A stretch of DNA of 64,000 nucleotides from Calvatia gigantea (lineage: Eukaryota > Basidiomycota > Agaricomycetes > Agaricales > Lycoperdaceae), in NCBI GenBank assembly GCA_025093985.1, contig JACAAK010000003.1, forward strand, positions 2,542,001-2,606,000. The letters are read 5' to 3'. The notes below the pieces were generated by a model that had not been told where the DNA came from, did not search any database, and saw only the letters and a program-made list of their open reading frames with translations. A program made the position numbers and the translations under genes. Position 1 is the first letter of the stretch; each line of letters starts with the position of its first letter. Shown in pieces: positions 51,471 through 63,670 of the stretch.

Positions 51471-52815
51471 ATGGGTAACGATACAGTCACTGACCAGTCG
51501 AAGCCCTCTCGCGAGCGATCGGTTCTTGGCCCCAGTTTAGGATCCGACCCCTCTGCGCCTTCAAGCCCAACCAAGAACGACAAGAACGACAAGAACGACG
51601 GGAACGACAAGCCTCACCGGCTAAGTCTTCGTAAGGCACGAAAACTGAGCAGAGTCTTCACAGACTTCTCCCTTCTGGACTCTTTCACTTCACAAAAAAG
51701 TGTCGACGACCTCAAAGCTCAACGGTACACCCCACAGAGACCCTCCACCTCCTATGGCCGTGCACACGAGACGTCATTTGACGGACGTTGTGCGCAGAGC
51801 TTGGATGGGAGACCACCGCAACTAGCACCTTCTGCTTCTTTACCCGTCCGACCAGGTCCCAAAACTGCTTCAAGTACCACTATCTTCGCTACTCCCAGAA
51901 CTTCAGCTGAAAGGACTCCTCAGTCCCCTCGTCTACCCAATACACCAACTATACCACATAATGCATTGACATCACATCCTGAAGACATCCCTCTTCCTCC
52001 AAGTCGTCCTGGATCATCACGAGGAGGGACTGTACTTCTCAAGAGACATCGGAAAAGCCTGGAGTTAAGGTCACTGGATGAGTTTGGTTTCATAGCGTCT
52101 TTATCCACTCGCTCAAAGTCCCTTCGCATTCCATCAACTTCGGGATCATCTCGGCCAACTACCCCCAAAGTTCCAACTTCTGGCAGGGAATCATCACCTG
52201 ATGTTAGAGATCCCCCAAAGACTCCGCACCACCATTATGTCGAGGTCAAACGAGCACGAAAAATGACTCAAGTGATTATGTCTGTACCTAAAAATTAGCC
52301 GGTAATTTTGCTAACCAATTTCCGGCTAGCTCTTCGGACAGGAGCTTCCACCAGAGTTAATTCGAGTACTCGACGACCGACGCAACGCCGAACGCACCCG
52401 GCCTCGCGCCAACTCAACCACTTCCTCGCTACTCGACTCTGACCCTGTTTTGCCAACCCTGGCTGTTGAGAACGAAACCGACCCTGTTGAGAACGAAAAC
52501 ATGGTGCCCCATGCATCCCTTGAAACACTTCACGATGAATTCCAAGAGCGGAGAAGACGGGTGACCAAGTTGACACAGTTCTTTGGCGTGAATCACGCGG
52601 AGATAGCATCCTCTCTCGTGTTCACGAAGCCGAATGATAGTCGTTCAACTCCACTGGGTGACATAACCCACCAGCCTCCGCCAATACCCTATGAGGAACC
52701 AGTAGAAGTTGGCGTGAGGGTTGTCAGCCGAAGACGATGGGGTTTAGGCGAGAATATGCGAGATGTCGAGCTGAGCGATGCTATTAACGAACTTCGTTGC
52801 CTAAAGGCAAGCTAG
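51471..52815 (+). CDS. Fungal hypothetical protein with three copies of a short basic-aromatic motif
   Basis: Two exons (51471-52271, 52330-52815) give 428 residues of mostly low-complexity Ser/Pro/Thr sequence. I do not recognise a domain. Three related motifs are visible: RKARKLSRVFTDF (about 50), KRARKMTQLFGQELPPELI spanning the intron (about 260) and RRRVTKLTQFFGVNHAEI (about 360). Each has basic residues, then L/M-x-x-V/L/F-F, and likely forms a short helix. A run of NDK-type repeats (9-nt units) lies near residue 40. The protein is probably disordered with short binding helices. The upstream in-frame extension to 51411 uses no ATG, so 51471 was chosen. Confidence 0.75.
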
Positions 52816-53014
52816 TTTCCTCTCACAACCTATTTTGCTTTACAGTCACACATAATTTCTACCTGCTCGGCTGCTAAGAGCTGTATCATTATGTTTTAGG
52901 ATAGACATAGTCTGTGCTGGCGCGCAGGTAATTCGCACCCCTCTGGAACAATACGATAAGGATAATAGAACAGGATAGTTTTTGTCGCTACAACTCGCAA
53001 ACGTCGACCTAAGT

Positions 53015-53649
53015 CTATTTTCGTATTAGTAAATATACGGGGTCGCCCAACACGATGCTAGTCATATGGCGGAAAGAGCCTGTCAGGGACATAAGAAGGC
53101 CACCAAAGGATGCATAGGCAGTGCTTGAATACAGTTAGTCAAACATGGACTGAAACGACAACGACACCCTACATACACTATTTCTGCGGTTCCACTGTCA
53201 AACTTGTACACCTCAATGGAAGAAAATTGGGTGTGACAGCTGTATGGCAATGATCTAGGGCTTACCTTGCCGTACATCACATAGTCGTAGTCATCTTCCA
53301 GGCCGTGCTTTCCCTTCCCATCTGGTCTCCACTTGTGACGATCTTTGTCGCCCTCCTCGTCACCGTCAACCGCCGTTGGGGGCGCTCCGTCACGATCGAG
53401 CGAAGAAGCAAGAGCTAGCGCAAAGCTCTGGTCAGTTTGAAGGGGAAACAACTCGACGTTGTAGTCGAGAGTTAGGTCCATGTCGTAGTTTTTGGAATGG
53501 GCATGTAGGCGAGAGACTGTTGACGTAAACGGACGGTATGAGCGCAGTAATCAGCTGCACAAACCTCGATCAAATTTTTTGCCCTCCTTGTCTATGGCAT
53601 TAATAGTGAAAATGTCGTCAAAGACGATGTTTGAAGAAGTATTTGCCAT
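53015..53649 (-). CDS. RPB8: RNA polymerase I/II/III common subunit Rpb8
   Basis: Four exons splice in phase to 159 residues. MANTSSNIVFDDIFTINAID, RVSRLHAHSKNYDMDLTLDY, NVELFPLQTDQSFALALASS, DYDYVMYGKVYKFDSG and ASFGGLLMSLTGSFRHM follow Rpb8 from end to end. Rpb8 is a small OB-fold subunit shared by all three nuclear RNA polymerases. A charged loop (DEEGDKDRHKWRPDGKGKHG) is slightly longer than in yeast. The gene is divergent from the hydrolase gene with only 85 bp between the start codons. Confidence 0.97.
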
Positions 53650-53734
53650 CTCTGTGGTTGCAAGATAAAGAAAGGAATGATGGCAGGAGAAATCAAACTT
53701 ATCAAAGACGTCACGCTGCTCAACATTTACACCC

Positions 53735-54539
53735 ATGTTCCATCAACTCGCCAGGAGTTCACGCAGCACATTTAAACCATATTCCCTGACAAAACTAAGC
53801 TTCATACGTAGCAAATCTTCGTTCATCCTCCGCTCGCCGCCAAAAACAGCACCCCGAGAATGTCCTACTCCACTTGTATTCGTCTCCGCTAAAGCCTGGG
53901 ATGCAGAATCTGACAGAGGGTAACAATTTCATACCTCTTCCGTTACCGGGTGGAGTGACATATTTACAGGATGACAAATTTATCCTCTATGCTTGCAGAG
54001 AAGGGATTTACATGTTTGCAAACCGACCTTACACTTCCCGATTCCAAGACACAGGGCGACTCTGCATCCATGATGAAATGGTTCGAAGGCGGTTCGTTCT
54101 CCTCATTACAATCTACAGCCCGTCATAACAGTATGTATTTGAAACAACACACTCAGAACTTCGTTCCGCTGTTCGACTTTGCATGATACCGTTCCCACCT
54201 GTCGTCTTCGCCCGCTCCGCGGGATGCCTCATCGCTCAGACATACATTTCATCCAATCCCGCATCGGGCCTCATTCTCATTTCACCCCCTGTAAGCAACG
54301 CGGAACTAGGTGGTGTAAAGACGCAAACTGGATTACCGGCACTCCCTACCGAACTTGCAGAGTTTGATTTCGAGCCGTATTTTCCCATCGCTGTCATGGC
54401 TACCCCAGAGCGTCTGAAAGTTCTCAAAGGCAACCGCCTTGTCCGAGAGCCAGAAGTCGATAAACTTGTGGTCCACGACCCAGAATGTCAACGAGCCTTT
54501 CAGGCGATTCAGAATTGGCTTGATAAGTTGGGAATCTAA
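53735..54539 (+). CDS. Small alpha/beta-hydrolase, probably mitochondrial
   Basis: Three exons (53735-53919, 53970-54091, 54157-54539) give 229 residues. The first 30 residues are rich in Ser, Arg and Lys without acids and look like a mitochondrial presequence. The nucleophile elbow is ARSAG (GxSxG-like, with Ala first). LVFVSAKAWDAESD and LILISPPVSNAELGG are typical hydrolase strands, and a late VVHDPECQRAFQAIQNWL carries a likely acid/His region. The substrate is unknown. It may be an esterase or thioesterase. The intron 2 acceptor at 54156 was picked because it keeps the LRSAVRL helix before the nucleophile strand in frame. Confidence 0.75.
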
Positions 54540-54711
54540 TGTTAGAGCGCATAAATAGAACCTTGTACACAGCGGTAGCACCTACGAAGACTACAAAATA
54601 CCTGATTCCAGTTGCCCGAAAAATTAAACTAGTCGAATGTAGGTGAATATATTGGTAAAGGGGAGGGCTGCGGGCTATCAGGAAGTGAGGGAGATGGGGC
54701 TGGAGAGTCGG

Positions 54712-55824
54712 CTAGCTTGACACATCTGTCCCTTTTTGACTGGCTTGTGCAACATTTGCTAGTCCGGGAAGTGCAATTTTCCAAATTGCTCGGGTAGCGA
54801 GCACGCGCCGCACTTGGTGCTGGATTAATTCGTGAAGTTTTGGCACGTTGGCAAGCTTGGCGCGACTGCCCATTAATGATGTTGTTGTTAGGTCGAGGAC
54901 GAAATTAGGAGATATGCTAAGTGTTAAGACTGGCGGAAGGGAATTGGGTGAAGGTGGTATTACTGATATCTGGAAACATAAAACGAGCTGGGTTAAGTCG
55001 CTGCGGAGCAACGGAAAGCCATATGGCAACATACGGAGGACTTGAATTGAGATAACGAGATGGTGAGGGATACCGGCAGCCGCGCGAAGGAACCCAATGG
55101 ATAATTGAAGAGGTAGGATGTGGAGAGAGAAAGTGAAATGGTATCAGTGTACATGGCATCAAACTCGGTTTCCTACGAGGAATGGCGTTCCGTAAGAGAG
55201 CTCTGCCTAAAATGACCGCGCAGACTCACCACTTGAGCGCCGTCGCCTGGCCGTTTATACCGCGCATTGGATAAACGCGGTGCTGAAACACCTAGGTCCA
55301 CAGAGTGTACCTTGACGTCGTCCTAAACAGCCCACAAAGTTAAACATTAGCAGAGAGCAGACCAATTACAAGACCGACCAGGAGACCCGGTGGCCGAACT
55401 CTATTTGCAAACTCTTCGATCTTTCTCCGAGCAACTTCATCCCCTTCAATTCCCGGCAAGTCGTCTCGCATTTTCAATCGATATACATCCACGACCTGTG
55501 AAGAATGTCTTTGAACAACAGGGTTTCGGACAGGGCAAAAGCATTTACTTGTTTGAGCAAAGCATTAAACCATTCGGCAGACTCTGTGCCTGGGACTTGT
55601 TCTGTAGCCGTCTTCTCCTCACGAGCAGCATCCAGTTTGGACTTTCGGGCAGGGAGATCATGGTCTATCCTTGGATGATACGAAGCAGTCTCGAAAGGAA
55701 ATTGTGTGGAGTCCAGAAATAGATAGCGAAGGACGAGGCCGATGAGGATGAGGATGGAAAGCTGGCCAAGGACAAGGCCCTGTGTAAAGGTGGGCTGGAA
55801 CGTAAAGAGGTAGTTGTTGGACAT
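54712..55824 (-). CDS. MMM1: ERMES subunit Mmm1 (SMP-domain lipid transfer)
   Basis: A five-exon gene starting at 55824. One N-terminal membrane helix (about 17-38, GQLSILILIGLVLRYLF) anchors the protein in the ER. The SMP domain begins SAEWFNALLKQVVDVYRLK and includes RVRPPGLLDDVKVHSVDLG, SAPRLSNARY, TEFDAMYTDTISLSLSTSYL and SRAKLANVPKLHELIQHQVR. This is the Mmm1 order. Mmm1 pairs with Mdm12 to move phospholipids between ER and mitochondria within ERMES. The last junction joins FKSS to ISVIPPSPNS. Nothing is missing from the domain. Confidence 0.95.
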
Positions 55825-56023
55825 GGTCGACGACGAGCATGGGCAGCGTTGCGGAGGAATCACAAGTGCATCTGTTTGACCCACACACACACACGAAATC
55901 ACACTGACATTCAGAATTCATTCTGTAGTAAGTAACACCTCCCTTATGTCACATCATGTGCCATCCGATTTCGTTGACTGCCAAGTAAGTACTCAGCAGT
56001 GGTACCAATCTTTGTGTTCTTCG

Positions 56024-57617
56024 ATGACCGCTACAGTCTTCGTTTCTTGGCCATCTGCACCCCTCACAAAATGCCTAGTGCTCGATGCCATCAAGGCATT
56101 GGACGGAAGGCTGGAGGTAATTGATACTCTCGGCGACAAGCAGCATGGCCGTCTGATCCAATGGTCGAGTTACGACGAGATTGATCATGAGCTTACGAAC
56201 CTTCGTCGAGATTCAGTCCTAGCTTCCAGCTACACCTTCAGAAAGGCTCTCATCCGGAAGCATTACCTTGCTCACTCGATTCACTTGTATATCGCCAAAA
56301 ATTCGTTGTCTATTCTCAAAACTGCATCTCCACAAACATATGATCTTGATCTTGCCTTTGCTGATGAGCTTGACGAAAAATGGGCAGATGACTTATATGA
56401 GCTCAGTGGTCATTTGAATAAAAGCCCGGAGAAGTGGTGGATTCTAAAGCCGTTCGTAGCTTTCGCCGATCACTTTTTCTGGTCCCTCCCACTCATGGCC
56501 ATTCTGATAGTGGCATGGCTGATCGTAGTATGGGGATCCGGCTCTTTAACACCAAGGTGGCGCTTGAGCAAATACTCCAAGAATTTGATTTGTCAGACTC
56601 AGAGAGTGAAGGAAGTGGACTTGAAGACAATGATGCGTCGAAGACCGCTGTTGTAACGTCCCAGCTTCGCCATTTCGTTATTCAGGTGGAAGTGAAGTCA
56701 TTCTGGTCTATACCTGTGTCCTCATTTCGGACATCTTGTTTCAGGAATACATACTGTCTCCTTTGCTTATTGATCCACACGAAATACCACTTGGTGGTGG
56801 GCCACGCCTTTCAAACATCCATATCCAAGGCCACAAAGTCAGCTTCTTCGTCTCCCCCCAATGTTCACGTGGCGTTTCTGAGATTCATACACCAGTTCCA
56901 CCTCAGAGCGTATTGTGTTGCGTCTGGAACCTTACAGCTTTATCTTTATGACCGGATCCTGGCGCTATTTTGCTCGGTACCTTATTCACGACCAGTATCT
57001 GACGTATCGCACGGGGAGCTATACCCGAAAAATCTTCGGGCACACCTGACCAACACCTCGTTGCAGACAAATCGGGGCGAGCAAGGTGTGAGGTTATTTG
57101 AAGAACTTGTCGGTTGCCATGTTGGAGGAAAACGTGATGATTTCACCGACACTTTTACGGAAGTTTGACAGACAGAACATCGTGGAACAAATGATACAGG
57201 TTCTTGCTGAAACCTTCCGAGCGGCTCTACAGACCCCCGTTCATTTTCAGGTACCAGGTTCCTTGACTTGCTACACCGCATAGACTGACAATCTATCAGC
57301 CACTCGAAAATGGCTTTGAGCTATATGGGGTGGATTTTCTCATTGCACAGACGACCCCAGAGGAGCAGCCTTACCAGCTCAAAATTCTGGAAGTGAACGC
57401 TGAGCCAGCAATAGAACTTACTGGACCTCGTTTGACCTGGATTCTGGAGGACTTATTTGTCTCCGCAGCGAAGGTCTGCATAGGCCCATTTATCCAACGG
57501 AAACCGATATCGGAAGTGTATGGGCCGTGGGAGGTTGGACAAACGAGAGACCACTTGATTAAATGTTTAGACGAGGTCGTTAGAGGGGTGGAAACACCAT
57601 CCTTTATATTCGCTTAA
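56024..57617 (+). CDS. Tubulin-tyrosine-ligase-like protein (Pby1-type)
   Basis: Six exons (56024-56451, 56511-56685, 56745-56837, 56896-57120, 57164-57250, 57300-57617) give about 441 residues. The ATP-grasp TTL domain shows EKWWILKPGMADRSMGI, YILSPLLI, FHLRAYCVASGTLQLYL, HLTNTSLQTNRGEQGV and the metal-binding LEVNAEPAI. The enzyme class ligates amino acids to proteins; fungal members similar to Pby1 are found in P-bodies and their substrate is unsettled. The intron at 57121-57163 is only 43 nt with a weak donor. Reading straight through also works if one base is skipped, so this junction is uncertain. An upstream frame from 55946 may be 5' leader. Confidence 0.8.
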
Positions 57618-57716
57618 TTATATCCATGAGTGATGCTATTTGAAGCACTGTGCACGTGACCGCAAACACCGTGCAGATTTGAATCCGGATTGAATATTGA
57701 ATATGTATCTGCCTCT

Positions 57717-59302
57717 ATGCCTACAGAACTCAACAGCCAGGGTTCATCTACACCTTCTCGAAAGCGCTCGAAATGGGATGAGGATGACAGTGCAGATGAT
57801 TTGAGTGCGCCAAAGCATATCCATGTTCCGAAGAAGCGCACGAAACACGAACCTTCACAGCGGTCGTCCGAGCGCAACTCCTCTTCATCTTCTCCGCCAC
57901 CTCCTCCGCGTTACACTCATAGTGTCTACGTACCACCGCGTACTCGGCATCCAGAGATACTTTCCTCCAGGTCGGTATATTGCTATGAAAGGCTGAACCA
58001 AATTGAGGAGGGGTCGTACGGAGTCGTGTTCCGTGCAAAAGATAAACAGACTGGAGATATTGTCGCTCTTAAGAAACTCAAACTCGACGACGAGAAGAAT
58101 GGTTTTCCAATTACGGCGTTACGCGAGGTATATTCCCTCATGGCATGTCGTCACGAAAACGTTGTCGGGATTCGAGAGGTCGTCGTTGGCGATACTTTGA
58201 CCCAGTGCGTATCAAACTTCTCATACTTGGCGCAATTGTAATCACCTTCTTTGCTTCAATACACTTCGTTTCCGTGCGAAATTGGTATCATAACAAACTT
58301 TGATGTTTCATTGAACTGGGTCTATTGTCAAGGGTCTTCGTCGTGATGGATTTCATTGAGCATGACCTCAAGACGCTGCTCACAAATATGCCATCACCGT
58401 TTCTGCAGTCTGAGGTCAAGACATTAATGCTACAGCTGTTATCTGCTGTTCATCACTGTCATTCAAACTGGATACTTCACCGCGATCTTAAAACCAGCAA
58501 CCTGCTTATGAATAATCGTGGAACCATCAAGGTTGCAGATTTTGGTTTGGCTCGACGGTATGGCGACCCGGTGGGTGTAGGTGGAATGACACAGCTTGTA
58601 GTGACTTTGTGGTACAGGTTAGTATATTTTTTTCACCAGACTGGCGTGGTTACTAATCTTCAATTGTAAAGAGCTCCCGAAATTTTATTAGGAGCAAAAA
58701 CCTACTCCACCGCCGTTGACATGTGGTCTGTTGGGTGCATCTTCGCTGAACTCTTGCTCAAAGAGCCGCTCTTCCAGGCCAAGGGTGAATTGGAACTCCT
58801 CTCTATGATCTTCAAACTTCTCGGCCCCCCCACCAAAAACACTTGGCCCGACTATAATAATCTCCCCAATGCCAAAACCATCACACTCCCGTCGCCCCAA
58901 CCTCACATGCTGCGGACCAAATTTCCGCACTTGTCGACTACTGGAGTAGATTTGATGCTCTCCTTGTTGATGTACGACCCTGAGCAAAGGATTACCGCAG
59001 AGGATGCGTTGCAGCACCCATACTTCACGTTGGTTCTTTTCTATTGAATTTCTTTTCAGTCGTTGACGTGCTAGTGTTTTTTCAACACTTACATCAATTA
59101 CAGGGAGTCGCCCTTACCCAAACATCCTGATCTCTTCGGATCTTTCCCTTCTGCCGCTGCGGGTGAAAAGTAAGTCTGAGGGTTTATTGGGTCATAGGAA
59201 TAGTCGTTGATTAACACCCTTAGGCGGCGCAAAGTATTCGACAGTCCATCAGCGCCTGTTCGAGCGGCGGATTACAAGTTGCTGGCGGAATACGATATAT
59301 GA
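57717..59302 (+). CDS. CDK11: CDK11/CDK10-like cyclin-dependent kinase
   Basis: Five exons (57717-58204, 58333-58617, 58672-59028, 59104-59169, 59224-59302) give 424 residues. A basic, Ser-rich N-terminal 85 residues precede the kinase. The P-loop EEGSYGVV, VAxKK Lys, PITALRE helix (PITSLRE in animal CDK11), HRDLKTSN catalytic loop, DFG and APEILLG are all present. The tail [20 protein letters not shown] matches CDK11/CDK10. These kinases act with cyclin L in transcription and splicing. It has only 99 bp to the stop of the TTL gene upstream. Assignment between CDK10 and CDK11 is uncertain. Confidence 0.9.
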
Positions 59303-59442
59303 CCTACCAGTACCAACGCATTTACTGTTTGTTGCTCTTCAAATCGTGCTATGATACACTTGGGTATATGTTATTACGAGCGAGCAAAATAAGGAAACAT
59401 ATCATGGGAGGAAGGGGTAAATCAAACTTCAACAATCAAGTC

Positions 59443-61359
59443 CTACTCATCAGCATCGCCAGCAAACTTTTGAGTGAGAAGTTCGCGCATCCGTTGGAAC
59501 CGCCGTCTTGTACGACTCATCTCTCCGCATTTATCGTAGAACTCCTGGACTTCTTCCAAAGTGAAGCGGTGATCTTTGGCTATTTCCCGTAAACTCTGGT
59601 CTATAACGTGCATGCTTGCAAGCGCAACCAGCGCAGAAGTGTTGAAAGTAGGAGTTTGCCCTTGAGGTGGCTGGGGTGAACGTGAGGTGTCCGTCATTTC
59701 CGGTATTTCACTGTCACTTGTAACTAGTTAGATTGCGTTATGTTTGGAATACAAGGACCGAGGGCTAACTTTGGTTTCTGGCGTTTGTGGGGGCCGGCAC
59801 TTTCGACCTCTTCCTCTGATTTTCGTTTTGCCCAGGTTGGGGGAGGCGCAGTTCCCACTCGCACAGGCCATTCACTCTCTTCTTGGTCCTCCATCTCTTC
59901 TTCTACCTGACTTTCGCTCGTGGGGGCGGGCGTTGTAGTGGGTATAGGGAAAGGCGGGTGTGAAGGAATAATGGGAGGGTAGCCCTGTGGCGCTTGGATA
60001 TTTTGGAATTGGGAAGTTTCATTCGAGGACGGAGGTGCCAGGCCCATCATTGGTTGGATGGGGTGGACAGTAGGCATGGGTATGACAGAGAGCTGGGCCA
60101 GATCTTCGACGCCGTTATTTGTTACACCTTCGTCGCCATTGCCATCTGGTTCGCCATTACCGCGCTTCTTCCGTGAGCGCTTAGGTTTCTCCTCTGGTTG
60201 CCTTATATAGCCGTATTGACCTTGTTGACCTTGTGCAGGGCGTTTTTGCTCTACGATCCGGGCGATTATAACATCTAGTCGGGAAGCGTTTTTCTTATAT
60301 CTTTCCCGCCAAGATTGCCAAGTGTGTCGCGAGACCCAGCTGTATTCTGGATCCGTCTGAACAAGATTGTTGACCTGGGCTAATCATAAGGTTGCTGACA
60401 GACTCACTTGTTCACATAATTGTTGGTAAAGTCTATTACCGGTGCGACCGCCAGTTTCTTTATACGGTATTTTTTGGGCGATCCATTGACACAAGTGTTC
60501 TTCATCCTCTTCTGTAAATTGTGTGCGCCTAATTGCAGTCGGATATCACGTGCATGCAGATGAGTGTTTACGTACTCTTCGCCTGGTCTCCGACCGCCAG
60601 GATTCTTGTATATGACGGGTGTATATACAAGTGCACCTTTTTCTATACATTTTTTGACCCATAGGTATGATTCGATGTGTTTGTTGGGTGTATTTTGGTA
60701 GGTCTTAATAAGGTGTTGAAAGACCTCCGTGTTTGGATCTGCAAGAATAACATGCGCGGCTTGCATGGATGTGTCTGGGTCCCCACCAGAGTGCTAAAGA
60801 ATAAAGAGACATGGTAATGCTTCGAAGTATTTTGGGTACGGTGATTGAACTGACCAGAATCCTAGAAGCTAAGGCACTTCTAGCGTTCGGATTTGCAATG
60901 CTCGGATGTATATGCATTGGAATAGGCTGGCTATTCTCCATGAAGATTTGTTTCAGTTGCATACCTGCAATTTTACAGGCCTCGACATAGGTGTATGGAA
61001 CAATAAACCGTTCCGGCCTATCGGATGACGCCCAGCATTGGCGTAGACGTTCTTCTTCCGGTGTTCGGGGTTGCACAAGGATGAAACCTTGCCTTGGAAC
61101 TTTGACTTCTACGCGACCACCGAGTGACTGCAAATGATAGGTCGGTTGGGCAGAGCGCTTTTGAGAACCACATTCTGAGTATGTACCGTTATTGTCTCGC
61201 ACAACTCAGCTTGGATTTCTTGTGGAATATCCTTCTGGATGAAAAACTTGACTGCTAAGCCATTGGCATCTTGAAAGATAGGCTAGAGAGGGGTTGTGCG
61301 CATGGATGGGTCTGGGATGAGGTTGGAGGACAGTTGAATCAAGAAAAAACAAGTACCAT
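59443..61359 (-). CDS. RAP1: Telomere protein Rap1 (BRCT, Myb, C-terminal helical)
   Basis: About seven exons give roughly 520 residues. The first coding exon is the ATG alone (61359-61357), followed directly by an intron. The BRCT-like N-terminus (PIFQDANGLAVKFFI ... SLGGRVEVK ... ERFIVPYTYVEACKIAG) spans about 1-95. A Rap1 Myb domain (about 198-260) contains RTQFTEEDEEHLCQWIAQKI, GGRTGNRLYQQLCEQ and HTWQSWRERYKKN. A basic region, KRSRKKRG, may be nuclear targeting. The C-terminal helix ALASMHVIDQSLREIAKDH and FTLEEVQEFYDKCG resembles the RCT region. Fungal and animal Rap1 sits at telomeres through a TRF-like partner, with a single Myb here. Confidence 0.82.
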
Positions 61360-61585
61360 TGTGTGTACCACGATCGAGCCCCGAGATTAAGGTTGAGGGT
61401 AAGACGACATTAGGGTTGGGCTGGCAACGGGGTTAGGGCTTACATCAACTCATCACGTGGGGATGAGACCCACTTGACCGCTGCATCTCACAGGACCCGC
61501 ACATAGGTTTATGGCATTCTATGATTCGCACATGGCGGGCGTTGAACTAAATACGGTAAAACATGACAGTAAAGCATGAACCCTT

Positions 61586-63440
61586 TTACTCCAAGACCTT
61601 CCCGGGGTTCATAATTCCGTTGGGGTCGAACACATTCTTGATCTTCTTCATTAGGGCAATGCTAACATCGTCCTTGGAGTAGTGAAGTGCGTGGGTCTTC
61701 TGGTAACCAATGCCATGTTCGGCGGAAACAGAACCACGGTAAGATGCTATAATCGTCCCCTGAGAAATTTGTCGATTTAGCAGGTGATTCAGGTACTTAC
61801 AAACGACTTCGTAAATGTAGGGTTCCAGCGCAGCTTGAACCTCGGGCAGATAAGCATCCGCGACTATATTCAGATGGAGGTTACCTGAAAATACGGTATT
61901 AATAGATGAAAGGATGGGGACATGTGCATTGCAAACCATCGCCGACGTGTCCGTAACCAAGAACATGTTTCACAGCTTTATCGTGGAGCAGACCCTTCGA
62001 TTTCAAGTGTTCCCTGGTGCCGTCGACCACATCCTTGAAAGATGACAGTGGTACGGAGATATCATACTTGTAGGGTTTACCCTCCTTGGACACGGCTTCG
62101 GTTACGCCTTCCCGGAGCGCCCATAATGAAGAAAACTGCGCAGGAGACTGGGACAAGACTCCGGTATTGATCAATGGAGTTTCGGCTTCGAGAAGGGATT
62201 CCAGAAGGGTGGCAAGTTTCTATTTTTTTGATATATTCATTAGCCGTCACAGGGGTAGAAGAAGATAATCTACCTCTTCATCGTGCTCCCGCTTACCGCC
62301 GCTAGTTTCCACGAGGACGAAGCATTCGGCTCCCTGAACATCTTCATCACTCAGGGCTCTGCCTTGACCGTGTTTGATGGCGAGGTCGTAAGCGGTGCGG
62401 TCAATGAACTCAAAAGCGGAAAGAATTTCAGAGAGCTGTCTCCTGACGGTTTGGTAAAGCGGGAGAACGTTGGTGAATGAAGGGAGGGCCAGAATGACGT
62501 TGTTGGAGGCCTGCGGGGCTGGGGGGGTCAGGATGGAGACACCGGTTATAATACCCAGAGTCCCCTCAGCACCGATAAAGAGCTGCTTTATGTCGTAACC
62601 TAGGACAAATTAATCAGGAAAGAAAACCTCAAACGTGAAGCGGAATATGCTAAACCGACCAGTGTTGTCCTTTCTTAGGGTTGTGAGTTGGTCAAGGATG
62701 GTACCATCCGGCATAACAACTTCCAGCCCGAGAACAGTCCCATGCAAAGAACCGTAGCGGAGGAGTCGAAGGCCACCAGCGTTGGTCGAAACATTGCCAC
62801 CTATTTGACAGCTTTGATGGTATGTAGGTACGAGTGATCACGAGGGTATCTGATTTGGACGTACCTCCCCTTGGCACCCAGGTCAATAGGCATAATATGG
62901 TTGTGAGGTGCGACGTAATCCGTCAGAGATTGAAGAATGCAGCCAGCGTCTGCCACGAGAATACCTGGAATGGACAAGTGAATAAACGGTATTTTTGTTG
63001 CGGGGAAACTAGTATTAACCAGATACGGGATCAAAATCCCGTACTTTATTCAAGTTGGACAGAGAAAGAATGAGTTCATCTTTGACAGGGACGCTGCCTC
63101 CGACTAGGCCAGTATTTCCTCCTTGGGGCACGATGCCAATTCTCCGTGTGTTGCACCATTTCAGGATTTCGCTAACTTGTTGGGTTGTTTTGGGCTTGAG
63201 AACTGTCGTAGAAGAACCACGAAAACGGCCCATCCAATCTGAGTTGTACTGGTCCAGTCCATCTGGGGAGGAAGAAATGGGGGAAAGAGTGGACAGGATA
63301 GAAGAGGGCGGCAGAATGTGCGCAAAGTGGTTAAGATCCTGAGTAGTTACAGAATTGAGGCGAGGATTAGGCACGGCTGTTGCAAATCTCGCTCGACACT
63401 GCTTAGTAGGGAGGCGCCGAATGAGCCTAGTAGAGAGCAT
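61586..63440 (-). CDS. DLD2: Mitochondrial FAD-linked D-2-hydroxyacid dehydrogenase (Dld2/D2HGDH type)
   Basis: Several exons starting at 63440 encode a complete flavoprotein. The first 25 residues ([20 protein letters not shown]) are a mitochondrial presequence. The FAD domain shows [15 protein letters not shown] and [20 protein letters not shown]; the substrate domain shows [13 protein letters not shown], with metal-binding His, and SAEHGIG, ending in [14 protein letters not shown]. This is the D-2-hydroxyglutarate/D-lactate dehydrogenase family, which oxidises D-2-hydroxyacids and passes electrons on. The RYGSLHG and AEHGIG blocks favour D-2-hydroxyglutarate, but D-lactate is possible. No frame problem was found. 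Confidence 0.9.
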
Positions 63441-63670
63441 TTTGGTCCACAGTCGACCGAACTGATGTGAGCAGTGTGAGTTGGACTCCTGGCCATATTT
63501 AGTACTGTGGGAACCGGTTAGATGGATAACCAACCGATTTTATATATTTTAACAAATTATTTCATTTTCACCTATCCTCCCTCCCTTTCCATGTCTCTCT
63601 GACCATCCTCCCCCACACCTTCTCGGCCGCCTCCTCGCCTTCCCGTACCCTCCAACGGTCTGCTGCCACA

